Position numbers and translations under genes: made by a program. From positions 1 to 64,000 of the forward strand of contig BQMJ01000066.1 of the NCBI GenBank assembly GCA_025991245.1: DNA of 64,000 bases, given 5' to 3'. Origin of the DNA: Galdieria partita (taxonomy: Eukaryota > Rhodophyta > Bangiophyceae > Galdieriales > Galdieriaceae). The notes below the pieces were generated by a model. It did not search any database and had not been told where the DNA came from. It saw only the letters and a program-made list of their open reading frames with translations. Position 1 is the first letter of the stretch. The number at the start of each line of letters is the position of its first letter. This document shows positions 23,560 through 36,070 of the stretch, piece by piece.

Positions 23560-24543
23560 CATTTCATCAGTTGCCTCGAAACAAGTCACAGCAAGAATTA
23601 GGTTTGCTAGCTGTTGGATTCCAGAGCTCAACTAAATCTGTAATAGAGAAATAGGGTTGATGAAGACATGCAGTGTCATTGACTGTTCAAAAATCAGGCA
23701 TAGTCAACTATAGTTCGTCTTTTTCACTTTCACAAGAGTCTCTCAATAGACAAAAGTCTGACATATGGAAATTGCAAACTATTCAACAAACACAAGACAT
23801 TGCTGAGAATCTAGTTGGATCACTGCAAAATATGTTCAAAGAGGATTTTCAACCCTATTTCACAAGACTTTGCATAACAATTCCCTAATCAAACTACTTT
23901 CAAACAACACCCAATCAAATAAAGCTGACTTATAACAGGTCTTACTGGATCAATTACTAAAACTCAGTGCAAGTTTTGAACCTTTTATCAAGACATTATT
24001 CTCGAAATAAACACAGTTGATTTTCGCTTGAATACTAGAGACTACAAAGCAGATACTAAAAGTTGAGTGGAAACCAATGTTCAAAATGAAACGTTGCACT
24101 TTTTAAATGAATTCAAAGAGAGGTAAAAACTCGACTTTTACAACCAAAGAAAGTCCTCCGAACTGAAATGCCAACAACAAATTTAGAAACAAACTTTATA
24201 CCCAAAGTGATTATCACACTAAAATAAACAAGCAAACAGATTATCTACTCAAGACGACAAACTTTCACAAATATGTTTTGTTTGTTGAATTTACACAATG
24301 TTCTGGAAGTGAGTCAATAAGTTATTTGTCCACTGTGAAAACAAATAACTATGTCACAGAGGAAACAACAAAGTCACTTGCAAGTAGGACTATAATATAA
24401 GCTCTCATACGTAGCCCATACACTACTCTTATAAAACAGCTTAAACTTTCTTCAAGAACTTTTTGTTGCACTGAAATTATTCCCTCAATTGGATTATTGT
24501 TGTGTGTTTTGGTGATTTGTTGTGGTTGTTGCGAGTTTACAGA
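23560..24543 (+). repeat. upstream arm of segmental duplication, copy 2
   Basis: Collinear counterpart of 16,041-17,055 with the same order of landmarks and small indels. The offset between the two arms (about 7.5 kb) equals the offset between the two gene starts (17,056 and 24,544), so arm and gene were copied as one segment. The short frames inside (for example 23,673-23,888) are not conserved as reading frames between the arms, which argues against coding. Confidence 0.8.
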
Positions 24544-27250
24544 ATGAACACTATTGTTTTTGAAAAAGTCGAATTTCCCCTTGTGAATAGAGAATCAGCG
24601 GTATTTCAAGTTCTAAAAAGTTTCCTATCATCGTACCCTTTGAGACAAGATGGTACAACGACAGCCCCTCGACCTCATATATTCTATGCACCCCAAATGT
24701 ATGGGAGTGGCAAAAGCGCATTTGGTCAACAATTCCAAAAGCTCCTTTCAATCAACAAAGAGAACGTGTTGCAATATTTAAAAACTTTTGTTTGCTTACC
24801 TGGCTTTGGAAAGGGAGAAAATGTAGGAGAAAGAGCTCTAGACGCTCTGTTAAACGAGACTTTATATGTTGTGTTGAATCTTCTCGATGTTCCTGACGGG
24901 AATCGCTTTCAAACTACGCTTTTTGAATGGATAAGCAAGGAGGCACTTGCCCAGTTTCCAAACGGTGCAGATTTACTTTCTCAAGTTCTTTCCTATATTG
25001 GTAGTCCAAAGGAATGGTTTCAGAAACTCTTACAAGTCACCAAGAAACGTTATTTATATCTGTTTATTGATGAAATTGGAGCTTTGGAAGGAGACAAATT
25101 CACCATGTTTAAGGATTTGATGGTTACACAAAGAGGAAATCGAGTGCACAACGTCTATTGTTCTTTTTTTGGAGTCTTATCAAAAATTTTACGTCAACCT
25201 TTTGTAATTTGTGTTTTGGCAGGGAGATCAGATGCTGTCGTAACTAGTCAACGAGATGCCTATACTTCCCCAGTCATTTTATCCTTTCTTCGTTTAGATC
25301 CTTTTTCAGACGCAACTGTCAAGTACTTTATACAAAATACCACTTATGACAATGAACCTATTCTAAAAGTATTATTTCCTAGTCATCCTGAGGGACACGA
25401 TTGGTTCTTCAAACAAGTGTATGATTATACAGGTGGTATTCCTTACTATGTTGTTCATGTTTTAAATGAATTGGGAAGTATGTGTGAACGTTGGAATAGT
25501 TTTTGTGATCTTTCAGAGGATGAAATGAAAGAGAAAATCGAGAAAATTGCTCCGAAATCTTCTCTCTTAGTAAGTCCTTCTCGTATGACACCCAAATCAA
25601 TGATTGTTTTTTCTTCAATGCTTCTTGCGAGTATATTTGAATTTCGTATTCCAATGAGAGAGACTCTGTTTGGTGGTTTAGGAACAGGAAGCCATTCTGA
25701 ATATGTTTTGGATATTGCCAACTATTTGGGTTTTTATTATGTGAGTTGCTCGAGAAATGAACAAGACGAAGCAAGCAGGATACTTGTTGAAGACAACTAT
25801 GAAACATTTTTCAAGTTGGTTTTTCCAAAGATTGTACTAAAGCATATTCAATCGCGATATTGGAATATTACTCCTTTTCGTTTTATTTGTAGTTTATTTT
25901 CATCGATCAGTCGATTGGATTCACCTTCCAGTCGTGGTTTCAAATTTGAGATTATATTTACTCTTATTCTTTATGTTCGATGGTGTTTCTGTTCCAAACT
26001 AGGAGAATTGAGTATATTTCGACATAGTCTTACAGAAGAGTATCCATAGAATATAGTAAACCGTTAGCAGCTTCAAGGTGGATCCTATTCTCACCAATGT
26101 TTTAGCTTTTGGTTCGACAGTGATTGGAATCAATACTTGTAACGAAGAAACTTTTCACACTTGGAAACTATTTTTCGAAATGTATTTATCAAAAGATGGA
26201 ATATTTGTTCCTATTCGACAAGACTCCAATGGACCTGATGTTCTTATTCGAGTCACAGATATGAAAGACAATTCTTTCCTTGTTATTCAAGGTGAATCTT
26301 CTTCAGAGCAGACACCTATGGAGACTGAAACCACCAAGAAGAGAGTATATTTGATAGGTATTGCATTGAAATGTTTTCAGTTGTCAAGTTCTGGTGTTGG
26401 ACGCTCAATGATTAAGGGAGAAGTTGCTAAATTTTTACATCCAGTGGCGTCACAGCTTGAATTGGAACAGAATGATTTAACAACCATTCAGTTGATTGTA
26501 AGCGACAAGTATACTGAAGAAGTTTCCAAACAATTTAGGAATAATCAGAATTGGATATTGAATAGTGGAGTTTATTATGAAGACAATAATAATAATATTG
26601 TTTACAGTTCTATCAACTCTGAGATACAACCACAGAATATACGAAAAGAGTGGTTGAGGATACCTCCTCATTGTCAAGTTGTAGTATGTTCAACTACATC
26701 TTTGCAAACCTTTTTAGGTCGCAAGACTAGTAGAGATCTTGAAAGAGTGTTTTGAGACAATCCTGGATGGTTGGAACAACTGAAACCACTTTCTGATTTG
26801 TGGAGCAATTCGTTTGTAGATCTACCAAGACGTATTCCATTTGAAGAACCTGAAAGGAATAGTGGAATAATGGAAAGAAGAAATAGTCGTTCAACATTGG
26901 ATGTGAATGTGATACAAATGGAAGATACGAGAGGAGAATCATCTATTTCTGCTCCGAGCTCAGTACAAGTTTCTTTTAACGCTGGAAGAGAGCAAACACC
27001 CATGGCAGTTGTGAATATTGGACAAAGTATGTATGCACCAACACAATCGTTTGTAGACTTTGAAAAAGTTCTTAATCGAAAGTGCATTGATTCCTGAAGA
27101 GTATGCTGGTCGATATGCGACTCTGTTGCATAGTGTTGTTGGAAATAATCAAAGCAAGATCGATGAAAAATGACTGAGAATCATTCGAGGACACGAAGAC
27201 CATCTCTTCTATATACTAGCAGCATTACGAGTTGATGAATTCGCGAACAA
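24544..27250 (+). pseudogene. broken third copy of the NTPase/nuclease-like/SAM-like gene
   Basis: This is a fossil of the 17 kb gene family. The ATG at 24,544 matches the start of the first copy. The NTPase core is still readable (Walker A GSGKSA, Walker B YLFIDE, TGGIP), followed by a nuclease-like stretch and remnants of a SAM-like end. It carries about three breaks and is unlikely to make a full-length protein. Its first ~90 codons and its tail differ clearly from the first copy, while the part between is almost identical, so the copies have probably exchanged sequence recently. The near-identity suggests a young break. Confidence 0.8.
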
Positions 27251-28012
27251 CAGTCAATAATTTTGATACTCTACTTTTTGGTGAATCAAACTCTACAGTT
27301 CGTCGTTCATTACTTTTTGTAATGCCAATGTTGAGTCATCTTGAAATATTATCGTCTTAAATTCATATCATACAAACACTGGTAAAATTATCGTTCTTTC
27401 CAACCAAAAAAAAAGAATCTATAGAAACACTGCAAACAGTGAGCAAATGTACAGTAGACAGTATACTCAACTTTGCAGACGACAATGAAATTATAACATT
27501 ACTTCAAATAGTTCATTTTCACAGAAAACCCATGACTCCTCGACATTTATTATCGTAGAAATTTGAGACTGCAAAAAATGAAGTACTTGAACCAGTATCT
27601 TACACGAAAAGAAATATATTGGAGTCACTCCTTTGTCATCAGAGGTGGTCAGTGCTTGGCCTTTGTAAGAGTTGGACATTCATTCCTGTTGCCAAGGTTG
27701 ACAAGGGTGGATACGTAAGCAATCAGCTGACAAACAAGATGAATCCTTGTCATTTGCAAAAATGTTCATTAAAACTTGAACAACGAATGCTTTATTTGAT
27801 GTAATGAGTATCCTATGAATTTCCAATTGTGCACTGAAAATGATCCAATATAAGCAACGTTACAGAACTTTGCAATACTCATGTTTGAAACTATTTCATA
27901 CATTTGTTGGATTGTTAAACTAAGCTATTCGATTAAAAAATAAATCTAAAGAATAACAAATATGAAAATATTTTAACTATGGCTCATTTGGAAAATCACA
28001 GTTACAATTCAG
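27251..28012. other. gene-free stretch after the broken NTPase copy
   Basis: About 760 bp with only short frames (up to 62 codons), no recognised domain and no clear similarity to the flank of the first NTPase gene beyond the end of the duplicated segment. Confidence 0.45.
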
Positions 28013-29987
28013 TCAATCAGGTGACCATTCAATAAAATAGATAAACGACAGATTGGCATCCACTTTCTTCTGAGATTTGTAAGGCGAAACATATATAAAA
28101 CGAACTCTGTCCGAACAATCTATACCGTTCGGAACTTTCACTACTACTCTTGGGAGTTCTGAAGCAACTTTCTTCCTTTGAGAATTTCTCATCTTCAAGG
28201 CCATTCTTTCAATTTGATAACTTTAAGAGTTGAGCCTCGAATAGCATTCAAAAGTTGTGAAATTCGACACTCGCTTCCTTCAAAATGGTGTTCAATACGC
28301 GAGCTACCCTAATTATAATTTGAAAACGAAGATATCGATCATTGGAAAAAACCATATGGACCATTCTTCACGAGGCAAGTTTTTGTAACAGATAAAATTC
28401 CATCGAGCAAAGTTTGATGGCATATATAACCACAACTTGTTTGTCATCCAATCAATCATAGGGTCAATCAAAGTACCTTCGAAATATCGAAGATCACCTG
28501 AATTGAGAGAAAATGAATATTTCAGTCGATATTCTGGACACCATCCTTCTAGAGTAGACTTTGATAAAGAACAAACAACAAACAATAACTTTTCATATAA
28601 ACTTCCCTTCAATGCTCCTGTGCCTTTGTGATATTGATCTATCATATTCCCAACTTTCAGTATACTTTAGCCAAGACTCCGATATAACATTTCTTGCTGA
28701 AGAATTGTAAAACCTTCAAGTTTCGTCTTTAAGAATAACAACAAGACCCTTGTCATGATATGCATTGCACAATGAGCCTGTGAAGAACATAATGAAAAGA
28801 AGAGTATGAAAGAATAATATTAAGCTAAGAACAACATTGGAAGATTCAGTACTCTGAATAGCCTAGAAAATAACACTATTCATGGACAGGAGTCGCAATA
28901 AATGTAGATGTCTATTGCCTTGTTTACGCTTCTAAAAACTTTGCTATGTTCATCCATAATAGGCACATGGAAAGTTCACAACAATTTGCAGACTTTGACA
29001 GTTTTCTGTCAACGTCATGCTTTTTCTTGGTTATTCCCAAGTCCACCGATTCCATCAAAGTCATTCCTTGAATATGGATACCTTCAACAAACTCCTCCTC
29101 ACAAGGACATTTCCAGCCCAAGTTTTTCCATCTATCTTTGTTGCGTATTTGATCATAGAAAGACGTAGCTTAGCCACAGAAACTTTACCTGGATATTTTT
29201 TAAAAATAAAATGTTTGTTCCTCCAAGTATTAAACAATCCAAAAATAGCAATCAAGTAGAGTTCAACGCTCTTTCCCAAGTCTCCACCACTTGATGACTT
29301 GAACTCCATTGGTTGGGTTTGTCATTGCTTTCACAAGCGGATTCCATCTTATTAAAGTCAATTTTCTCAATAGTATTTTTTCGGAAAAGATGTCTGTTGT
29401 TCTCAATATTTCGGTCTCAAAAGTTGAGAAACATTGTGAAATAATCTTGATAGATACACCTCTATATACCAAGGAATAGTCCCTCAGTCACTTGCTGGAA
29501 AAACCGACAACGTCTGTAATACCTTTTTCTCTACATAGTTCTTGTATTGTCACAGTAATTTTCCAAAACGTGAAAGGCTATCAATGAGACAATCATAAGA
29601 AGTCTATAAACTCTCCATTGGAAACTCGTGAGCTCTCAAACGTCCTTTGTGTTTGTCTCAAAGTGTTGCGATCATATTCTGATATTTCTTCTAAATTTAC
29701 AGTTTTTTGTTTTATCTCGAAAGTTACTTGAATTCGTACTGTTGTGGTATTTGTTGAGGCAAAACATGTGACAAGAAAAGGTGGATAGTTCAGTGTCACG
29801 GAACGATTCGTCATCAAGTTCTATTGAACCCTCAAGATTCCTTTCTTCCAAAGATAACCACAAGTTCGACTCTTTTTTGACTTTGGTCTATCTCTGTGAT
29901 AAAAAAGATACAAATACGATAGCAACTGTGAATACAAATTTGGAGATGAACAGACTACTCCCGTCTGTCAACAGCAAACAAGCTTAA
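28013..29987 (-). pseudogene. possible decayed minus-strand gene, weakly RHS/Crinkler-like
   Basis: A run of short minus-strand frames has composition that looks more protein-like than its surroundings. Near the 3' end stand VRFIYVSP (in the frame at 28,013-28,204) and, in the neighbouring frame, LYMPSNFARWNF. These weakly recall the end of the REase-like domain in RHS/Crinkler proteins, the same wider class as the NTPase genes at 17-27 kb. If real, it is a fossil with several breaks. The alternative is plain non-coding sequence. Confidence 0.22.
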
Positions 29988-31518
29988 GCCTTTTGAGAAA
30001 TGTAGCAATACTTGTATCAAGTTAGATATAGACCAAACTTTATAGAATTCACCGAATCAGAGTTGAAGTTTAAAAGGCTTTATTAACATTGTCAAGCAGC
30101 AGTTCAAGCCTACAGTATCATGGCTCTGTGCCTATCGATCGGTGGTAACCTAGGGTCATTGTAATAACCACAACTATGAAAGAATATAGATACATGTTAC
30201 TAAGATATCCAATTGCAAAGGGATTGAAGTGATTGTTTGGAAAGTTGGAATACTGCCAATTCAGGAGCTGCAATTCGCAAGATCCAACTTAAAAGTCGTT
30301 TGAACTGCTGCAAAAGACATGACAAGTTGCATTTCCAAAGCAGCGTCTTCAAAATAGTTTATAAGAATTTGTACGATAGTTCAAGTGAAATAAATGCGTG
30401 GAATGGAAAGACCACCACTATTCTGTATTTCTTCTCATAGAAATGTTTCAAAGCTAACAAAGTATTTTTAAAAAACTGTAAAGCAGGATAAGTTATTGGG
30501 TAAATCCTTGAAGAGCGTTTTGTTGCTGTGGAAATAGCTCAATGCTGAAAGACTTTTGAGTAGTTCAAGTTGCGATAATCAAAGTGTATCATTTCAAGTG
30601 GTTAGGAATACGAGCGAATAGTTGTAGTCTTAAATCTGTCTCTTTAGAAAAGTTGTTTGATAGCTTCAGTTGTATCTTCTAGAGATATAAGAGCAGCAAA
30701 ATAACTAGGTTTGTATTACAGAATGCTTTTACTCGTTGCGTGATAGAGAGCAACTTGCTATTGTCTTTTCAGCACACTACATACGAGTCTTTTCTAGAAA
30801 AACTTCTGATTGATACAAATTTGGCGAGAACAGTACGAATGTCGTTTTATTCGTAGCTACTACTTCAAAAAGCACCAATTACTATTTTTAGTGTCGCTTG
30901 ATTTCCCAAGTTTGTTTTTCTTATAAAGAAGAAGAAACTTATTCTTTGTTTTTCTTTTAGAAGAGACTGTATAAAAACTTTCCAAGCTTTTTACTTTTGC
31001 TTGAGTGGAAACAAGTTAATACACTAAGAATTTATCCAACAATGACGCTCTCCACTGGGAATGATTTGGAGCCACAGAGTCTTTATATGTTTCTTAGTTC
31101 AATAGAATAATGAAAAGGCATACTTTTGACTTGTTATAGAATTTTGTTGTTGTATTTACTTAGTCTTGTTCCGTATACAATATTAGTCCTACCAAATTTT
31201 CAGAGTAGTTTTGAGTTTGCAACAGCGCATTTACAAAGTCACAAGGATAAACCCTTTACAGTCTGTCGCTTGTGATTACGCTACATTTTCTCCGTTGGCT
31301 CTTACCAATTTAGAAACTATCAACAAAGCTGCCACGTTGCTTGCCAAATGGATGGAAATGGAAGGAAATTTCCAAAATTAGAAACAATTTGCATAATGGT
31401 CGAGAATTGTTCCGTTCAATGAAACGTCAGTTTTGATGCTTTAAATAGCTTCATACAATTTAACCTCCTGTCTATTATACATTTCTTTTTTGTGGGTGTT
31501 TCAACAATTCCATAGACT
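29988..31518. other. intergenic region upstream of the secreted Ser-rich gene
   Basis: About 1.5 kb without a supported gene. A 67-codon + frame at 30,237 lacks an ATG. The last few hundred bases should hold the promoter and 5' UTR of the secreted protein gene; no TATA box could be assigned with confidence. Confidence 0.45.
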
Positions 31519-32709
31519 ATGAAAAGATATATTTGCTTATATTTGACTGTTATATTTGTGATAGCCATAGCAATGAATTTTGCAAAAGCTGATACAACGA
31601 CATTTTCTTCTTCTTTTTCTTCTGGAAATGGAGAAGCTTCAGGATCCTCTTCTTCAACGGGTGGAAAGCAATCTTCAGCATCCAATTCTCAAGTAGAATC
31701 TACTGGAAATGGATCTGCTGCCTCTGAAGACTCCAGCTCTACTACTTCGCAAGGCACTTCTAGTTCATCCATATCTTCTTCTGTTGGCTCTGCAGATGCC
31801 AAAGGTATTACAGGAGGTAGTAACGGTAAGAGTTCAACAGCTGCTGGTTCTAGTGCGTCCTCCGGTCAAAATGGCGCTGCGATAAGTTCAAGTGGTTCAA
31901 CTAGTTTTGATAAGAACATCAGTGGTATAAACTTTCAAGGTTCGCAAACGACTACTTCTTCTTCCTCATTTGGAAATGGAACAGGTGTTTCCGCTGCTCA
32001 AGGTAATACTCCCAATACGAGCTCAGATAGCACTACAGCGACTAGTGGCAACGCTGCAGCAAAAGACTCCTCAAGTAGCACTTCAGGAGCTGGCGGAGTA
32101 ACGACTAGTACAGATGCAAGGACAAACACTGGTTCTGGTGGTTCAGCAGCAGCACAAGGAGGTGCAAAAGCTTCTACGAACCTGAGTTGTGTTTGGCAGT
32201 GTAAACAAAAGTGTCTACCTTGTGCTCGCATAGAGAACGATGTTTGTAAATGTTACTGGAATATATCGGATAATTGTATATGCACGAGTTTAAACTGTGC
32301 AAAGCCTTTCTTCCAAGCCAGTGTGGAATCAAGTGCGACAGCTTCTTCAAGTGATGGTGGTTCATCCAGTGCTGGTGCCAAAGCAGTCTCTGGTCAATTG
32401 GGTGGCGATGCCACTTCGCAAGTGCAAGGTTCAAGTACCGGTTCAGGTTCTTCCAGCGCTTTGAGCCAGGCACAAAGTATTTTAGATCAGGCACAAGGCA
32501 GTGTTCAAAGTCAAGGTTCTTCTTCCGATGGAGGAGACTTTGGTTCACTTTCTACTAGTTTCTTTCGTCAAGGTATTCAAGTGACAGCTACTTCGAACAG
32601 CTCTGAATCTTGTTCTACTGTCGGTCCTTTTCAACTTGACTCTGTACGCTTTTCTTTTTTAAATACTACTGATGGAATGGTTTTCTTGCAAATTTGTAGC
32701 ACAGCATAA
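31519..32709 (+). CDS. secreted Ser/Gly/Thr-rich protein with central Cys-rich segment
   Basis: A 396-aa single-exon gene starting with ATG. Residues 1-25 form a signal peptide: basic MKR, a hydrophobic core and AKA before DTTT. Two long low-complexity arms (about 26-220 and 265-350), made of Ser, Gly, Ala, Thr, Gln and Asn, flank a compact Cys-rich region at about 224-261 (CVWQCKQKCLPC, CKCYW, CICTSLNC; ten Cys). The last 45 residues are less biased and hold further Cys. N-glycosylation sequons (NLS, NIS, NTT) are present, and the Ser/Thr arms would suit O-glycosylation. This layout fits a cell-wall or extracellular matrix protein or a mucin-like secreted protein. I do not recognise a named family. 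It is the first intact gene inward of the NTPase cluster. Confidence 0.85.
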   Translation: MKRYICLYLTVIFVIAIAMNFAKADTTTFSSSFSSGNGEASGSSSSTGGKQSSASNSQVESTGNGSAASEDSSSTTSQGTSSSSISSSVGSADAKGITGGSNGKSSTAAGSSASSGQNGAAISSSGSTSFDKNISGINFQGSQTTTSSSSFGNGTGVSAAQGNTPNTSSDSTTATSGNAAAKDSSSSTSGAGGVTTSTDARTNTGSGGSAAAQGGAKASTNLSCVWQCKQKCLPCARIENDVCKCYWNISDNCICTSLNCAKPFFQASVESSATASSSDGGSSSAGAKAVSGQLGGDATSQVQGSSTGSGSSSALSQAQSILDQAQGSVQSQGSSSDGGDFGSLSTSFFRQGIQVTATSNSSESCSTVGPFQLDSVRFSFLNTTDGMVFLQICSTA

Positions 32710-35700
32710 ACTACCTTTTGTTGATAGTAAGTTGGAATTATTCCAAAGGAATAAAGGATGGGTTTATTCTCGTTTTTGAATGTATGTCAACTGTGAAAAC
32801 AAATGCCTAAAACATGTATAAAGAATAAAAGGAATTCCAAAGATGTCCTTTGATACAAACAACTCTCATCTTGTAACAACGACTATGTTTTTTCAAGAGA
32901 CACAATCTTTTTCCTGATTACCCAACAACTATTGTTGCTCCAATAGACTTGCATCTTTACAGTATTCTAGTTTCTTAAATGTTTGTAGTTTGGATATTGC
33001 GTCCCGTATTTGATCTCCATCACAACAAAAGTTTCAGAAGACTTTTCCAAACAACTAAACACTAGAACCAATGTCATCAAGTCATTACAAATTTATGAAC
33101 TTTCAAGGTGTCTCAAGAAGGTTTTGGCGTGAAATAGCCTTTCAGTTTTATTTGAAAAGCGTATGAGAACTATTCTACATTTAGAAAACCCTATCTAGTA
33201 TATTGTGAGTCTTTTTCACTGGATTTTGAACAGTTTTCTCTGTAGAATCATGGCTATTTTCTGAAACTAGTTACCTTGAAGGTCTACTATTGCAGGTTTG
33301 ATAAAGGCATCGTAACATGCTTTCCTTGTTTGGCTCATTATCAAGGTACAAGCTGATTGAACCAAGTAGTAAACTATTCCAATTGCAACTAGTTCTTTGA
33401 GAGATATCAGCACTTTGAACATTGGTTTGTTTTCATATCTAAAATTGGCTTGAGTGTTTAACTTCCTCTAATGCCTTTATATATTCTTTGCAAAACAGCC
33501 TCCGATAATTTTGAAGAGTATTGCCACTCTCCATGAAGCGAAGAATGACTTTGTCTCAAGAGACTATCCAGACCACTTCTTGTTGTTCTGAAGTTGAATA
33601 CCAAAGTGAATCAAAGGTAAAGGACACTGGAATCTGTGTTAGAAAACGTTCTTGATGAGCTCATAGGATTTTTCTCAAGTTCCTTTTGGTCAATGTCTTT
33701 ACAAAGCCTTGTTGAGTATGTGGAAACTTTTCAATGGAGCTAAACTTTTCGAGAATTGCACAATTAGAAGTCTGATTTTTGTGATATTGGAATTGAGTAC
33801 GTAATACAGACAATCGGCGTGTCTACTTTAAGCGTTGATGCAATTGAATACATTCTAGGCACTACAGATATGCACATACAGACACATAGAGAAAGAGGGA
33901 GGGAGTTGTGAGTCTCTGCATAGATGTAGGACGTTGTTTCATTCGTACATAATCCAATCAGCTCTACTGAAACTATTATTCAATGGCCAATCTACTAGAA
34001 GGTAGCATAAAATGTTAGAACGATAGAAATATTATTTGTATCAAAACCAAGCCTTTGGTATCTTGTTCTTATAGAAAGTAATTCCAAATAAAACTTTGGA
34101 TTATTGTTCTAGTGGAAACTGCTTTCATAATCCACTTTTGACTATGAACCTCGCTGTTTCTGTCCCATTCAGAATACAGTAATGAAGACGAGATAAGGCA
34201 ATGCGTATAAATCTAACTCTTGCGACATTTACAAGCGACATGGACAATTAGTCAATTTACTCATCAACTGAATTCATCCATTTTTTGGCTACTTGGACAA
34301 GTTTTCGCAGCAATCACTGGACAGATTTTCTATACGACGATATGAAATATTTTAAAATTTGGCTACGAAAAGTCGAATAGAATACTTCACACCATCCTTT
34401 CTTTGAAGAGTAAATAAACTCAAGAAACATAGAAAATACGTCTCGATCAAATAGAAAAAAACTGGCAATAGATACTCAATTTCTCTCATAAACAGTCAAA
34501 TATTTGAAAAAGTCTTGCAGAAGTTTGGCAAAACTAGGCTACAGAGATATGGAGATGATAAAACTTCTAAACGTAGCACCAAGAGCCTACTTAGAGAAAG
34601 TTTTCAATACAAAGTTCACTCGTGATTCCTTTCGAGAATTTCAATGAGTGCCAGGTGTTGAGGTTTTCCGTTGTCTGGAACGAATAAACCACCCTCGGCT
34701 TCTGCTTCACGGAGCGAAAAGTCTCCTGTAAGTCGTTTAAACGTCTTTTATGGGCTTTCTTTTTATAGTGGCAGCTTAAAGCGTCAACGGACACAAAGTA
34801 TTGGTCGCTGGGAAACAATATTATTGATCCAAATCTGGAAGCTCCACAAGTACAGCAGTATAATCGGTGTTATTGCTTGAAGAATCCCTTTCCATTTCTT
34901 CTTTTATTTGATCAGTATGTCTTTGTAAGAATATTTTTCTTCTATTTTGTTTGAAGTTGCCATTCTGTTTGCCTATTCTGCCCATGAAAAGAATTGTTTC
35001 CAGTTCGTTACTGTGAAATAGTCTGTATGGTTACCCTTGCTGCGTATCTCAGTCGTCTAATATTGAAATGTTTCATCATCTTTTATTTGGACTGTCTGTC
35101 TGTTTGGTGACATCCTGAGTCTTCTAAGATTCTTTGTACAATGGCACTTTTGTGACTTTTTGTCTCAAACCAGTCTACTGTGAATGGTAGGATGGCAGTT
35201 CATATGTATCGATCATGTTCTGGTTTTAAAGTGAAGCCCAAAATGCAAGAGAAAAGCGATACCCATAGCCAGTGTGACTATTGCGGCAAGTTGGTCATTT
35301 ACAACAACTGAATTGCAAGATATCCGAAAGCTGTGCCCTCAACTTTGTTGTAAGTTTTGCATCTTTGGCGTTTGAATGGTAAAAGTGCAATGAAAAAAAT
35401 ATTTCAAGAACATATCACATTTGATGAGTTTGAACAAATAGAAATACTCATTCAACTGTTCATCTTTTCTCAAGTTTTTTGAAGTTTCTGAAACTAGTCT
35501 TGTACTGGACGAATCTATCCAACGTTGTGAGAAAACTCGTCAACGAGTTGGGTACTTTTAGCAATAGGCTACTTTGCATAGAGAAAAGGTTGCGCGCTGC
35601 TTAGTGTTCCTTTCAAAGGCTTAACTCGTTGTAGCTTTTTTATTTCTCCAAGGCAACGAATAGAAATTGAAGCTGACAAATATTCAAAACCTACAAATTC

Positions 35701-36070
35701 TTGCTCTTAGTCTTTCTTCTCTGAGAGAGAGAGCAAGCACTTTTCAACTATAAGCACGAGTTGGGAGCTTTCCATATATATATTCTCAGTTATTGTAGTT
35801 TCTGATGACAATAGACAAGCACTTTATTGACTTCTCAGAGGGGCAAAGCAAAGTAAAACAGTCATAGAGTGCAGCTAGGGTGTATTATTGTTTCGCATAA
35901 TGACCTGAGAAGTGTTTGTGAATATAAAAAAGTATTTAAACCAAAAGAACAATCGGTTCCACCAGAGGTACTTCATTCCTTTTCAAAAAAAAAGTTGAAT
36001 CCAGCTAGTGTGCAACTTGAAATGTTTCCGTACATTTATTCTTTCAGAAAACAACACACAAACTATATCG
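32710..36070. other. long gene-poor stretch
   Basis: About 3.4 kb without a supported gene. Frames such as 34,591-34,818 (-), 34,671-34,880 (+) and 35,869-36,207 (+) are short, mostly lack ATG, and show no domain; the last overlaps the 3' end of the permease gene on the other strand. No tRNA or snRNA signature was recognised. This is the last loose stretch before the dense housekeeping region. Confidence 0.45.

Noticed and set aside
33380-33740. Minus-strand stretch with a GFVKT-like segment recalling a copia-type polymerase
   Set aside because: No further family motif follows and the frame is not sustained; too weak to name an element.
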